Assembly (NCBI GenBank): GCA_016201285.1
Contig: JACQDE010000050.1
Coordinates: forward strand, 1 to 64,000
Direction: 5' to 3'
From: Acidobacteriota bacterium
Lineage (GTDB): Bacteria; Acidobacteriota; Terriglobia; Acidiferrales; UBA7541
Length of the DNA: 64,000 bases
Below the pieces are notes generated by a model. That model did no database searches. It had not been told where the DNA came from and saw nothing but the letters and a program-made list of their open reading frames with translations. The translations under genes were made by a program, and so were the position numbers. Below are positions 48,881-56,117 of this stretch, one piece after another. Numbering within the stretch: position 1 is the stretch's first letter; each line of letters begins with the position of its first letter.

Positions 48881-50062
48881 ATGCCGAACCGTGTGCAGTT
48901 CGATGGACGTCCCGTATGGGCCGAGGTTTCGCTTGGCGCCGTCGCCAAAAACCTGCGCGCCGTTCGCCGTCACGTCGGCCGCCGCCGGAAAATCCTTGCC
49001 ATTGTAAAGGCAAACGCGTACGGCCACGGCGCCGTGCCGGTTGCGAAAGCACTCGCGAAAGCCGGCGCGGACTGGTTTGGCGTCACCTGCGTGGCGGAAG
49101 GCGCCGAGCTCCGCGCCTCCGGCGTTCGCCAGCCCATCCTCGTTCTTTCCGGTTTCTGGCCCGGTGAAGAACGCCGTCTGATCGAGCATCGTCTCACACC
49201 GGCCATCACCCACATTGAGCAGTTTCATCATCTCGAGCGCGCCATCGCTTCCGCCGCGCGTTCCCGTCGGATTCGCGGCCCCTACGCCGTCCATCTGAAG
49301 ATTGACACCGGCATGAACCGGCTCGGCGTGCCGCCTGTGGAGATGCGCGCCGTCGCTCAGGCTCTCGCGGATTCTCCGCACCTTCGTCTGGACGGTACCT
49401 TCACGCACTTCGCCTCGGCCGAAGACTTCACGTCTGACCAGACCGGGCAGCAGGAATCCCTTTTCCGGGCCGCCATCGAGCGCCTTCATGCCGAGCGCGT
49501 CAATCCCGGCATCCTCCACCTTGCCAATAGTGCCGCCGTTGCTAAGCGCCCCGAGAGTTGGGCCGACATGGTGCGCCCCGGCGCCATCCTCTACGGCTAC
49601 CACCAATTCTTTGAACCCATCGAGCGAAAGGCTGAAGCGGAACAGATGTTGCCTCTCCAGCCAGCCTTCAGCCTGCGCTCCCGTGTCATTTCCATGCGCG
49701 ACGTTCCCGCCGGTGGGGGAGTCGGCTACAATGCCCGCTTCGTCACCGAGAGGCCCTCGCGTATCGCCGTGCTCGCCGCCGGTTATGCCGACGGCATCGT
49801 CCGGGCGCTCACCAACCGTGGCCGCGTGCTCTTGCGCGGGCGTTGCGCGCCGATCATTGGCATTGTCTCGATGGACCTGGCCATGGTGGACGTTACCAGC
49901 CTGCCCGATGTCCGCCTCGGCGACGTCGCCACCATTTACGGTTCGGCCGGGCCCGGCGGGCCGGCCATCTGGGCTTCCGATGTCGCTCGGCTGCTGGGCA
50001 GTGTCACCTCGGATCTCCTCTGTGCTGTGGGTCCCCGGGTTCCCCGTTTCTATCTTTCCTGA
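48881..50062 (+). CDS. alr: Alanine racemase
   Basis: A 393-residue fold-type III PLP enzyme that makes D-alanine for peptidoglycan. The PLP lysine is in KILAIVKANAYGHGAVPVAK and the catalytic tyrosine in GGGVGYNARF. Other signatures are VHLKIDTGMNRLGVPP, THFASAEDFTSDQTGQQESL, MVRPGAILYG and IVSMDLAMVDVTSLPDVRLG. The N-terminal FDGRPVWAEVSLGAVAKNLR starts the TIM barrel. The ATG at 48881 is preferred; a TTG directly before it is in frame. It appears to have its own promoter. Confidence 0.95.
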   Translation: MPNRVQFDGRPVWAEVSLGAVAKNLRAVRRHVGRRRKILAIVKANAYGHGAVPVAKALAKAGADWFGVTCVAEGAELRASGVRQPILVLSGFWPGEERRLIEHRLTPAITHIEQFHHLERAIASAARSRRIRGPYAVHLKIDTGMNRLGVPPVEMRAVAQALADSPHLRLDGTFTHFASAEDFTSDQTGQQESLFRAAIERLHAERVNPGILHLANSAAVAKRPESWADMVRPGAILYGYHQFFEPIERKAEAEQMLPLQPAFSLRSRVISMRDVPAGGGVGYNARFVTERPSRIAVLAAGYADGIVRALTNRGRVLLRGRCAPIIGIVSMDLAMVDVTSLPDVRLGDVATIYGSAGPGGPAIWASDVARLLGSVTSDLLCAVGPRVPRFYLS

Positions 50063-50231
50063 AGAAATCTCTACTTGCTTGACGATGGTGCTATACTCTG
50101 AGCTTCCATAGGTACTTGCGTGCTTCATGAAACTTTATTCCGGGTAGGTCCCTTTTGAGTTTCTAAGCCCGGTCTGTTCGGAGTGGTTTTCTTAGGTTTC
50201 ATAGATTCTTGGCAGCTCATACGAGGTTCAT

Positions 50232-51449
50232 ATGACCCGCATTCATTCCAGACCCTCCCCTTCCGCGGGGGCAGGCCGAATCGAACCACTCTCCCTGAAG
50301 TCTGGCGATCATCCGCGTTTGTCCGAGCCGAGCTTTGGCAGTCTGGCGGATATTCTAGTCGTCCGCATGATCTTTATCGCCATCTGTGCTGCGGTCGCCG
50401 GTTACTTCCATCCCTTTGGCCTTTCTCCCCGCGTGGCGGTGGTGGTCGGCGTTCTCTTTTCGCTGGCCGTCATTCTCTTTGAAATCCGTCTGCGTCGCGC
50501 CAGTCTGAAGCGTCTCTTGGGTGCCGCCACGGGCTCCATCCTGGGTATTTTCGGCGCCTACCTGATGAGCCTCGTCCTGGTACGGACGGGCATGCACGAA
50601 GACTCGCGAGACTTCTTGAGCGTCGCGATCCTTCTGGTGATGGCCTACGTCGGCCTCATCGTTGGCGCCAATAAAGGCGATATGCTGAACCTGCAAGCAC
50701 TCGGCGGCCTGTTCGGAGCAGAGCGCACCAGTCGGCGCCAAATGAAGATCTTCGACACCAGCGTCATTATTGACGGCCGTATCGCGGACATCTGCGAGGC
50801 CCACTTTCTTGACGGCACGCTTCTGATCCCGCAGTTCGTTCTCCGCGAGTTGCAGCTTGTCGCCGACTCCGCTGACGCTTTGAAGCGCCAGCGCGGTCGC
50901 CGCGGCCTCGAGGTCCTCCAGCGCATCCAGAAGATGGCTCATCTCCAGGTGGAGATTGCGGAGGACGATTTCCCCAGCGTCCCCGAAGTGGATATGAAGC
51001 TGATTGAGCTGGCCAAGCGCTACGACGCAAAAATTATCACCAACGACTTCAACCTGAACAAAGTGGCTACGCTTCAGGGCATTGATGTCCTGAACGTCAA
51101 CCAGCTCGCCAATGCCCTCAAGCCTGTTGTGCTTCCCGGCGAAGCCATGCGCGTTTTCATCCTTCGCGAGGGCAAAGAATACAATCAAGGTGTTGCGTAT
51201 CTGGATGACGGCACGATGGTCGTCGTGGACGGCGCTCGCAAAATGATCAACAGGACCATCGATATCACCGTCACCTCCGTCCACCAGACCACCGCGGGCA
51301 AAATGATCTTCGGTCGCTTTGACGAGCGCGCCGAGCAGCACGTCCGCCAGGCCGCTGCGCCTGCCGGAGAAACCCGTCCGGCCAGTGAAGGCCAGCCCGG
51401 CGGCGAGCGTCCGCCCCGGCCAGCGCACCCCGACCCTTACCGGGAGTGA
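50232..51449 (+). CDS. PIN-TRAM domain membrane protein (YacL-like)
   Basis: A 405-residue protein. An N-terminal membrane part has four helices between about residues 42 and 150. A PIN ribonuclease domain follows (IFDTSVIIDGRIADICEAHF, LLIPQFVLRELQLVADSADA, with acidic residues in NDFNLNKVATLQGIDVLN). A C-terminal TRAM domain (GVAYLDDGTMVVVDGARKMI) and a Pro/Gly-rich tail end the protein. The layout matches YacL/PilT-N proteins that precede ispD in many bacteria. It may be an RNase or RNA-binding regulator; activity is not proven. Confidence 0.9.
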   Translation: MTRIHSRPSPSAGAGRIEPLSLKSGDHPRLSEPSFGSLADILVVRMIFIAICAAVAGYFHPFGLSPRVAVVVGVLFSLAVILFEIRLRRASLKRLLGAATGSILGIFGAYLMSLVLVRTGMHEDSRDFLSVAILLVMAYVGLIVGANKGDMLNLQALGGLFGAERTSRRQMKIFDTSVIIDGRIADICEAHFLDGTLLIPQFVLRELQLVADSADALKRQRGRRGLEVLQRIQKMAHLQVEIAEDDFPSVPEVDMKLIELAKRYDAKIITNDFNLNKVATLQGIDVLNVNQLANALKPVVLPGEAMRVFILREGKEYNQGVAYLDDGTMVVVDGARKMINRTIDITVTSVHQTTAGKMIFGRFDERAEQHVRQAAAPAGETRPASEGQPGGERPPRPAHPDPYRE

Positions 51450-51461
51450 CCGTGTCGTAGC

Positions 51462-51507
51462 TCAGGTCCAGCCCCGGCGGCTTGCGCCAGGGCTGACCTG
51501 AGGTTTT
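51462..51507 (+). terminator. Probable terminator between the PIN-TRAM gene and ispD
   Basis: Long imperfect hairpin: TCAGGTCCAGCCC (51462-51474) pairs with GGGCTGACCTGA (51490-51501) with one bulged base, followed by GGTTTTC. It is 12 bp after the stop codon. ispD starts 45 bp later, so it probably has its own promoter or is reached by read-through. Confidence 0.6.
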
Positions 51508-51552
51508 CTGAGTTTGTATGCGCTTTCGCTTGGGGTAAACTTCTTCCCCCCT

Positions 51553-52269
51553 ATGAGCCGGATTGCTGCCATTCTCCCCGCTGCCGGACTCGGTACCCGC
51601 ATGGGCGCCGACACCCCCAAGCAGTTCCTTGACTTGGATGGCATGCCGCTGGTGATCTTCACCCTGCGCCGCCTCGCCGCTTCTTCTGCCATCACTGAAT
51701 TCCTGGTTGCCACTCGCGCCGACGAAGTGTCGTCGCTCGCCACTCGCATGGCGCAGGAGCAGATCGGCCGGCCGGTGCGTGTTGTGCGCGGTGGCGGCAG
51801 CCGCCAGGAATCGGTCGCCAACGCGCTAGCCGGGGTGGATGGCGCAACGGAAATCGTCCTCGTGCACGACGCCGTGCGTCCCTTTGTCACCCGCGAGCAG
51901 ACCGATCGCATCATTGCGGAAGCGCGCGCCCGCGGTGCGGCCATCCTCGGCATTCCCGCGATTGACACCGTCAAGGAAGTGAAGCGCGCCAGCCTGCCGG
52001 AAGATGTCGCGCTGATTACGGCAACCATTCCGCGCGAGCGCATTGTTCTCGCGCAGACGCCCCAGGCCTTTTCATGTTCACTTTTGAAGGAAGCCTTTGC
52101 GAAAGCCGCTGAGGATGGCTATACCGGTTCCGACGAAGCCTCCCTGGTCGAGCGCCTGGGTCATGCGGTTCATGTCGTCCTCGGCTCCGAACGCAACATC
52201 AAGATCACGCGCCCGGTGGACATGGAGCTGGCCCGCTTCTATCTCCAGCAGGAACGGAGCGGCAAGTGA
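51553..52269 (+). CDS. ispD: 2-C-methyl-D-erythritol 4-phosphate cytidylyltransferase
   Basis: A 238-residue enzyme of the MEP pathway. The nucleotide-binding N-terminus is AAILPAAGLGTRMGADTPKQ. Also present are VVRGGGSRQESVANAL, VLVHDAVRPFVTREQTDRII, QTPQAFSCSLLKEAF and GSERNIKITRPVDMELA. It transfers CMP to methylerythritol phosphate. It is followed 49 bp later by ispF on the same strand; the two genes are frequently fused or adjacent. The ATG at 51553 gives the family N-terminus. Confidence 0.95.
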   Translation: MSRIAAILPAAGLGTRMGADTPKQFLDLDGMPLVIFTLRRLAASSAITEFLVATRADEVSSLATRMAQEQIGRPVRVVRGGGSRQESVANALAGVDGATEIVLVHDAVRPFVTREQTDRIIAEARARGAAILGIPAIDTVKEVKRASLPEDVALITATIPRERIVLAQTPQAFSCSLLKEAFAKAAEDGYTGSDEASLVERLGHAVHVVLGSERNIKITRPVDMELARFYLQQERSGK

Positions 52270-52318
52270 TGCCGAGTGTCGAGTTTCGTCCTGAAACTTT
52301 GGGATCGAGTGTCCTTTC

Positions 52319-52792
52319 ATGACCCGCTGCGGCATTGCTTACGACATCCATCGTCTTGCCTCCGGCCGTAAGCTCATCATCGGCGGCGTGGAAGTCCCCT
52401 TTGACAAAGGCTCTGTCGGCCATTCTGATGGGGACGTTCTCAGCCATGCCATCTGCGATGCGCTCCTCGGCGCCGCTGGCCTCGGTGATATCGGCACGCA
52501 TTTCCCGGACACGGACCCCAAGTGGAGGGGCGCCTCGAGCGCCGTTTTCCTGGAACACGTCTGCAAGCTGCTCCATAAAGCGCATCTTCGCATCGCCCAC
52601 ATTGATGCCATCGTGGTGATTGAAAAGCCGAAACTCGGCCCTCACTTCCCGGCCATGCACAAGGCGCTCGCCCGTTCCCTGGATATCGAGGAGCGGCAGA
52701 TCAACTTGAAAGCGAAGACGAACGAAGGCGTGGGCGCCGTCGGCCGCGGTGAGGCCATTGTGGCCCATGCCATTGCGTCGCTCGAAGGCTGA
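52319..52792 (+). CDS. ispF: 2-C-methyl-D-erythritol 2,4-cyclodiphosphate synthase
   Basis: A 157-residue zinc enzyme that cyclises CDP-ME phosphate to MEcPP. Metal and substrate motifs: GIAYDIHRLASGRKLIIGGV (Asp, His), VGHSDGDVLSHAICDALLGA (His) and GDIGTHFPDTDPKWRGASS. The C-terminal KAKTNEGVGAVGRGEAIVAH is intact. Length matches the family. It is the second gene of the ispD-ispF pair. Confidence 0.96.
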   Translation: MTRCGIAYDIHRLASGRKLIIGGVEVPFDKGSVGHSDGDVLSHAICDALLGAAGLGDIGTHFPDTDPKWRGASSAVFLEHVCKLLHKAHLRIAHIDAIVVIEKPKLGPHFPAMHKALARSLDIEERQINLKAKTNEGVGAVGRGEAIVAHAIASLEG

Positions 52793-52864
52793 TTCGCTGT
52801 TCTCTGTGGCTGCTGTGGTCTCTGCGTTCAAAGCTTTTCGCGTTTCTTTGGGAATTCCTTGGGC

Positions 52865-53413
52865 ATGAACTGCGAACACACCACGGAAAAGTTCTCGGCC
52901 GTCTCGCCCACGTTTGCCGCGCAGGATGTAACTGCAATTCTCCGCGAGCGTGGCTGGTTGGGAAACGCTTCCGTGCCACATCTCGACGAATGGCTTGCGC
53001 AAGCCACCGCGCTGCTCGGCCGCCAGGCCCCCGATCGCGCCGCGCTCACGGATCTCCTGCATCTCATTTTTCACTACGACGCGCCCACGATTCTGCAATC
53101 TGCGGAAAGCCACACCGTGATGGCCCGCGAGGGCGCCCGCGACGTCATCCGCCTGCTGGCGAATCTTGTGTTGGATGGCCCGCCCGTGGATTCGGACCGC
53201 TTCAAGGAGATTGTCACTGCGTTGAAGGAAACGCTGAACTGCCGGGGCAGGGAACTCTTCTATCCGATTCGTCTTTCCCTCGCGGGCCGTGTCGGCGAGG
53301 GAGAACTCGACCGCGTGATCTTGTTGCTGGATTCCGCAGCCGGGCTCCCCTTCCGCGTGCCGGTCAAGGGAACGCGAAAGCGCGTCCTGGAATTCTGCTC
53401 CGCGCTCGACTGA
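52865..53413 (+). CDS. Stand-alone protein related to the glutamyl-tRNA synthetase anticodon-binding domain
   Basis: A 182-residue protein without the Rossmann catalytic half of a synthetase (no HIGH or KMSKS). Its C-terminal part resembles the anticodon-binding helical domain of bacterial GluRS: ALKETLNCRGRELFYPIRLS and LAGRVGEGELDRVILLLDSA compare with the K...LFxPxRxALTGxxxGP...L region. The N-terminal half contains EWLAQATALLGRQAPDRAAL. I cannot name a characterised homologue. It sits between ispF and rlmB, 44 bp before rlmB. It might bind tRNA or act as a structural remnant of a split or lost synthetase. Confidence 0.6.
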   Translation: MNCEHTTEKFSAVSPTFAAQDVTAILRERGWLGNASVPHLDEWLAQATALLGRQAPDRAALTDLLHLIFHYDAPTILQSAESHTVMAREGARDVIRLLANLVLDGPPVDSDRFKEIVTALKETLNCRGRELFYPIRLSLAGRVGEGELDRVILLLDSAAGLPFRVPVKGTRKRVLEFCSALD

Positions 53414-53457
53414 CCACGCGGTTCGCCTGTTTTCAAGCGGGCGCGATCTGGAGACAA

Positions 53458-54201
53458 ATGGACCGGCTCATTGGGATTCATGCTGTCCGCGAAGCGCTGG
53501 TGGCGGGCCGCCCGCTCGAGCGTATCGTCATCGCTCGCGGCCGCCACGGCAGCCGCTTCGACGAACTTGTTTCTGTCGCGCGGCAGCGCGGCGTCTCCGT
53601 CCGGTTCGAAGACCGCTCCCAGCTCGATCGCATCGCTGGCACCGCCGAGCACCAGGGCGTGGTCGCTCTGACCGCGGCGAAGCAGGCAGCGGATCTGGAA
53701 GATCTGATTGCCATCGGGGCTGCTCGGGAAGCCGGAAAAGGGTTGCTCGTCTTGCTCGACGGCGTGGAAGATCCGCACAACCTCGGAGCCATCGTTCGGA
53801 CGGCCCTTGCCGCCAGCGCCGATGGAGTGGTGATACCGGAGCGCCGCGCCGTCGGCCTCACCGAAACCGTTGCGCGTGTTTCCGCTGGCGCGCTGGCGCA
53901 TCTCCCCGTCGCGCGCGTGAAAAATCTGGCCCGGGCGATGGAGGAGTTGAAGGAAGCAGGCTATTGGCTCGTCGGATTGGACGAGCGCGCGGAGAAGAGC
54001 TACTCAGCGATTGATCTCACCGGCCCGGTCGGAATCGTCCTGGGCAGTGAAGGCGAAGGCTTGCACGAGCTCACGCGCAAGCGCTGTGATTTCCTTGTCT
54101 CGATTCCCACCAGCGGTCCCGTGCGTTCACTCAACGTCTCCGTTGCTGCCGGCGTCGTTCTCTTCGAAGTTCTTCGCCAGCGCGGCAGGCACAACGCTTA
54201 A
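53458..54201 (+). CDS. rlmB: 23S rRNA (guanosine-2'-O-)-methyltransferase RlmB / TrmH family
   Basis: A 247-residue SPOUT methyltransferase. The N-terminal substrate-binding domain has GIHAVREALVAGRPLERIVI. The knotted C-terminal domain has LVLLDGVEDPHNLGAIVRTA, GIVLGSEGEGLHELTRKRCD and IPTSGPVRSLNVSVAAGVVL. It methylates the 2'-OH of a conserved G in 23S rRNA (or a tRNA G, if it is a TrmH variant). The ATG at 53458 is fixed by GGAGAC just upstream. It is convergent with apt. Confidence 0.93.
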   Translation: MDRLIGIHAVREALVAGRPLERIVIARGRHGSRFDELVSVARQRGVSVRFEDRSQLDRIAGTAEHQGVVALTAAKQAADLEDLIAIGAAREAGKGLLVLLDGVEDPHNLGAIVRTALAASADGVVIPERRAVGLTETVARVSAGALAHLPVARVKNLARAMEELKEAGYWLVGLDERAEKSYSAIDLTGPVGIVLGSEGEGLHELTRKRCDFLVSIPTSGPVRSLNVSVAAGVVLFEVLRQRGRHNA

Positions 54202-54230
54202 CGTTTCACTGACCTCTGCCCCCTGCATTT

Positions 54231-54752
54231 CTACTTGTCATACTGAATCAGCGAAAACACATCCAGTCCGGGCAGTTTCGAACGCCCGTTCAGGAAATTC
54301 AGCTCCACGGCGAAGCACGCGCCCACCACCTCGCCCTTCAGTTGCCGCACCAGTTGGACGGTGGCTGCGGCCGTGCCGCCCGTGGCTAACAAATCGTCGC
54401 ACACCAGCACTTTCTGTCCCGGCTGGACTGCGTCCTCGTGGATTTCCAGCGTGTCGCTGCCGTATTCGAGCGCGTACGTCACCTTGGCGGTTTTCCAGGG
54501 GAGTTTCTTGGGTTTGCGCACTGGCACAAACCCCGCGCCCAGCCGGATCGCCAGCGCTGGCGCAAAGATGAACCCTCGCGCCTCCACGCCGGTCACCACA
54601 TCGATCTTCTCTCCGGCGTAGTGTTCGCACAACCGCTCGATCAGCGTGGTGAAGCCCTTCTTGTCCTTCAGCAACGTGGTCAGGTCATAAAACAGGATCC
54701 CGGGCTTGGGCCAGTCCGGCACTTCTCGGATCAGCTTCTTCAGATCATCCAT
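54231..54752 (-). CDS. apt: Adenine phosphoribosyltransferase
   Basis: A 173-residue type I phosphoribosyltransferase that salvages adenine to AMP using PRPP. The N-terminus [20 protein letters not shown] and the motifs [34 protein letters not shown] and [20 protein letters not shown] (PRPP loop) are complete. It lies 14 bp downstream of the acylphosphatase gene on the same strand, and these two are probably co-transcribed. Confidence 0.95.
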   Translation of the reverse strand: MDDLKKLIREVPDWPKPGILFYDLTTLLKDKKGFTTLIERLCEHYAGEKIDVVTGVEARGFIFAPALAIRLGAGFVPVRKPKKLPWKTAKVTYALEYGSDTLEIHEDAVQPGQKVLVCDDLLATGGTAAATVQLVRQLKGEVVGACFAVELNFLNGRSKLPGLDVFSLIQYDK

Positions 54753-54766
54753 TCGGTCCCCCCCCA

Positions 54767-55072
54767 CTACCAGTCATGCTCGATCAAAAAGGCGTCCGCA
54801 TACTTCCGGATCACAGGCGCATCTTCTTCGGCCACGCTGCTCACGCTTGCCGCGCGCGGCCCGCGTTCGAGTTCCCCCCGCATCGCTCGGAGCTGTTCTC
54901 CACTTCCGATGGCGTACACCTCTACGCCGCCGTCCCGCAGGTTCTTGACGTAGCCCCCAACCCCGAGGCGATCGGCTATGCGGTGGGCAAAGAAACGGAA
55001 CCCAACGCCCTGGACGATGCCCGACACGATGAACCGCCTCGCCTGGAGTTGTTCCGCCACGACACGAGCCAA
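54767..55072 (-). CDS. acyP: Acylphosphatase
   Basis: A protein of about 101 residues that hydrolyses carboxyl-phosphate bonds. The catalytic loop [20 protein letters not shown] carries the essential Arg, and [20 protein letters not shown] supplies the Asn and the core strand. No ATG is available: translation begins at the TTG at 55072 or the GTG at 55060 ([14 protein letters not shown]). The C-terminus runs to [16 protein letters not shown]. apt follows directly. Confidence 0.9.
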   Translation of the reverse strand: MARVVAEQLQARRFIVSGIVQGVGFRFFAHRIADRLGVGGYVKNLRDGGVEVYAIGSGEQLRAMRGELERGPRAASVSSVAEEDAPVIRKYADAFLIEHDW

Positions 55073-55225
55073 TCCCCGCCACCGCGCCTTGCCCGGGGAT
55101 GCGGCACGCGATTCTATCAGAGGTTGGGTGGGACAATACTTGGATTCCCTGCCTTGGTAATTGGCTCATGGGCGGCGGAACTTGAATTCGGCTCGTCGCG
55201 CGACTACGATCTGTGAAGATCTGCA

Positions 55226-55705
55226 ATGCTTTTGCTCTTGCGCATCTTGTGGTTGCCTTCCGCGGTTCTGGCTGTCACTCTCGGCTGGATTGGGCTGGAT
55301 CGCGCAATGGGTTGGCACGGCCTCCAACTTCTCCGGGTGGGACGCCTGCTTGTGCTATTGGGCCTTGTCCTGGCCGTCTGGTGCGCTGCTCTCTTTTTGC
55401 TGATTGGCAAGGGCAGCCCCCACCCTTTCGTCGTGAAGACAAAGCACCTGGTTACGTCCGGTCCGTACCGCTACGTCCGTAACCCAATGATGTGGGGAGT
55501 GGGAAGTATCATCACCGGCTTGGCGTTCTGGTTAGGTTCGGTCGGTCTGTGGTTTGGCTTCGCGTGTTTCTTGTTGTTTGTCCGCTGCTTTGTTCCGGGC
55601 TATGAGGAGCGCGATATGGAGCGGCGCTTTGGTGAGGAGTACCGCGAATATTGCCGCCGGGTTCCCCGCTGGTGGCCGCGGTTTTCTCGTCCCAAAACTC
55701 GTTGA
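55226..55705 (+). CDS. Isoprenylcysteine carboxyl methyltransferase (ICMT)-like membrane protein
   Basis: A 159-residue protein with about four transmembrane helices and the SAM-binding C-terminus of the ICMT/PEMT superfamily: TKHLVTSGPYRYVRNPMMWG and PGYEERDMERRFGEEYREYC. In bacteria these proteins methylate phospholipids or small hydrophobic substrates; the actual one is unknown. It is divergent from acyP. Its TGA stop overlaps the -35 box of the next transcription unit. Confidence 0.85.
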   Translation: MLLLLRILWLPSAVLAVTLGWIGLDRAMGWHGLQLLRVGRLLVLLGLVLAVWCAALFLLIGKGSPHPFVVKTKHLVTSGPYRYVRNPMMWGVGSIITGLAFWLGSVGLWFGFACFLLFVRCFVPGYEERDMERRFGEEYREYCRRVPRWWPRFSRPKTR

Positions 55706-55731
55706 CACCACCTTCTCCGGCCGCGTATCCT
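55702..55731 (+). promoter_or_regulatory. Promoter upstream of a hairpin and small ORF
   Basis: A perfect TTGACA (55702-55707) is separated by 18 bp from TATCCT (55726-55731). Transcription would begin near 55738, immediately ahead of a strong hairpin. Confidence 0.45.
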
Positions 55732-55745
55732 ATTAGCGATAGAGG

Positions 55746-55783
55746 CCTCCCTGCCGGTTGGGACAGGCAGGGAGGATTTGTTT
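55746..55783 (+). terminator. Strong hairpin with U-rich tail (terminator or attenuator)
   Basis: A perfect 10-bp stem CCTCCCTGCC / GGCAGGGAGG with a 10-nt loop, followed by ATTTGTTTTC. It may end transcription from the methyltransferase gene. Alternatively it is an attenuator or 5' structure of the short transcript starting near 55738. Confidence 0.6.
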
Positions 55784-55826
55784 TCTGAGTTCCTGAGAAT
55801 CCTTGGAACAGGAGCAGGTAAACGAA

Positions 55827-55943
55827 ATGACCGCATTTGGGCTCTTTGCTGGTGTTGTGGTTGTCGGCTTTGTCTTCGCCAAGCTGCGTAGCCGTGGCAA
55901 CGAAAAGCCTTCCGTGACGAAATTGATGCCTCCAAAGCACTAA
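55827..55943 (+). CDS. 38-residue single-pass membrane peptide
   Basis: A short ORF: ATG 55827, TAA 55941-55943, product MTAFGLFAGVVVVGFVFAKL followed by a polar, basic tail (RSRGNEKPSVTKLMPPKH). It has one predicted transmembrane helix (residues 3-19) and AGGAGCAGG upstream. Its reading frame, hydrophobic profile and ribosome binding site argue for a real small protein; the family is unknown. Confidence 0.55.
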   Translation: MTAFGLFAGVVVVGFVFAKLRSRGNEKPSVTKLMPPKH

Positions 55944-56117
55944 TCGCGCGGACCGTCTTCCTCTGAGGCCGTTCCGAAAACTCGAAACGGCCTTTCCCCA
56001 ATCTGAAATCCTTCCAGGGTCGCCCTTGTGGGCGGGCCTGAGCACGCGGCCCGGAGGTCTGCCCGGTCGGCTGGAGCTATGGCGGAACTCTCCGCGCTCG
56101 TGTCACAATCTCGGCGC

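Noticed and set aside
50084-50097. TTGACG and TATACT upstream of the PIN-TRAM gene as a promoter
   Set aside because: Only 7 bp separate the two hexamers; no alternative -35 at 16-18 bp was found.
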